Source: an uncultured beta proteobacterium | GTDB taxonomy: Bacteria; Pseudomonadota; Gammaproteobacteria; Burkholderiales; Burkholderiaceae | Reading direction: 5' to 3' | NCBI GenBank assembly: GCA_903843315.1 | Contig: CAIMPQ010000053.1 | Location: 1 to 15,178, forward strand | DNA length: 15,178 nucleotides | Part shown: in pieces, positions 14,937-15,178 of the stretch | Layout of the letters: each line of letters begins with the position of its first letter | How positions within the stretch are numbered: the first letter of the stretch is position 1 | Program-made: the position numbers and the translations under genes | The notes under the pieces: generated by a model | What the model saw: only the letters and a program-made list of their open reading frames with translations | What the model was told of the DNA's origin: nothing | Database searches by the model: none

Positions 14937-15178
14937 CTAAGAACCTTTTGCCATCCAAGCTTGTAGCTCTTGAAAATGAATGAGTCCTGTTTTTCGAGAT
15001 GCTTTCCCGTTTTTATCGATCAAAATCGTGGTGGGTGTTTCTCCGTGCCACTTTGGGTCAATCTCATAACGCAAGCGCTCATCAAATGGTGCTGCAACGT
15101 AATAATTATTGGCATTTTCTAGATTTGCCTTAGTCAGCATTTTTTGCATACTTTCAGTTGATACATCATCTACCTGAA
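14937..15178 (-). CDS. TlpA/thioredoxin-like protein, N-terminal part cut by window edge
   Basis: Only the last 80 codons are inside the window; the frame stays open to base 15178. The visible part matches the C-terminal half of a TlpA-type thioredoxin fold: a WHGETPTTILIDKNGK segment containing the cis-proline Thr-Pro-Thr loop, followed by a strand and the closing helix FQELQAWM. The CxxC active site and any signal peptide or membrane anchor would lie outside. TlpA-like proteins act in the periplasm to reduce disulfides, including the copper-ligand cysteines of oxidase assembly factors. An internal ATG at 15149 is not a credible start. Its stop lies 11 bases before the DUF2244 start, so it heads the visible copper-chaperone cluster. 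Confidence 0.8.
   Translation of the reverse strand, partial: QVDDVSTESMQKMLTKANLENANNYYVAAPFDERLRYEIDPKWHGETPTTILIDKNGKASRKTGLIHFQELQAWMAKGS

Noticed and set aside
1..15178. Mobile element, phage, defence or secondary-metabolite system
   Set aside because: All genes are housekeeping or regulatory types with uniform base use; no transposase, integrase, direct-repeat boundary, CRISPR repeat or tRNA attachment site was seen.

Overview
The window is an ordinary-looking stretch of bacterial chromosome, most likely from a betaproteobacterium of the Burkholderiaceae, with Polynucleobacter as the best guess. That guess is an inference from protein sequence character, moderate GC content and gene neighbourhoods; no database was searched. 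It holds 12 protein-coding genes: 10 complete, and one cut by each window edge. I see no tRNA, rRNA, CRISPR array, insertion sequence or prophage. No gene-free stretch exceeds about 220 bases.

Left block (1-5400). Three minus-strand genes run ftsK > lolA > serS (DNA translocase, lipoprotein chaperone, seryl-tRNA synthetase; serS loses its C-terminal end at the left edge). They are tightly packed and look like an operon. trxB (thioredoxin reductase) starts divergently from ftsK, in a gap so short that the two promoters must overlap. The trxB transcript may be leaderless. trxB ends at a strong bidirectional hairpin terminator.

Middle block (5424-10247). hppA (membrane proton-pumping pyrophosphatase, K+-independent type by its signature residues) is divergent from ppa (soluble pyrophosphatase). 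ppa is followed closely by nadE (glutamine-dependent NAD synthetase, which makes PPi) and then glnB (PII nitrogen sensor). The block combines PPi production, PPi hydrolysis, PPi-driven proton pumping and a nitrogen/carbon sensor that in some relatives is known to control NAD synthetase.

Right block (10273-15178). A minus-strand membrane protein with a RodZ-like layout (HTH, one TM segment, RodZ-like periplasmic domain) and an orphan FixJ/NarL-type response regulator lie convergent to glnB. A 220-base gap with several inverted repeats separates the regulator from the divergent ilvD (branched-chain amino acid synthesis). ilvD ends at another bidirectional terminator. Beyond it a minus-strand cluster reads thioredoxin-like protein (cut by the right edge) > DUF2244 membrane protein > PCu(A)C copper chaperone, which resembles a copper-delivery cassette for cytochrome oxidase assembly.

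I found no convincing undescribed system. The points most worth a second look are the possibly leaderless trxB start, the nadE-glnB pairing, the free-standing RodZ-like protein, the TlpA/DUF2244/PCu(A)C cassette, and the palindromes in the hppA-ppa and regulator-ilvD gaps.
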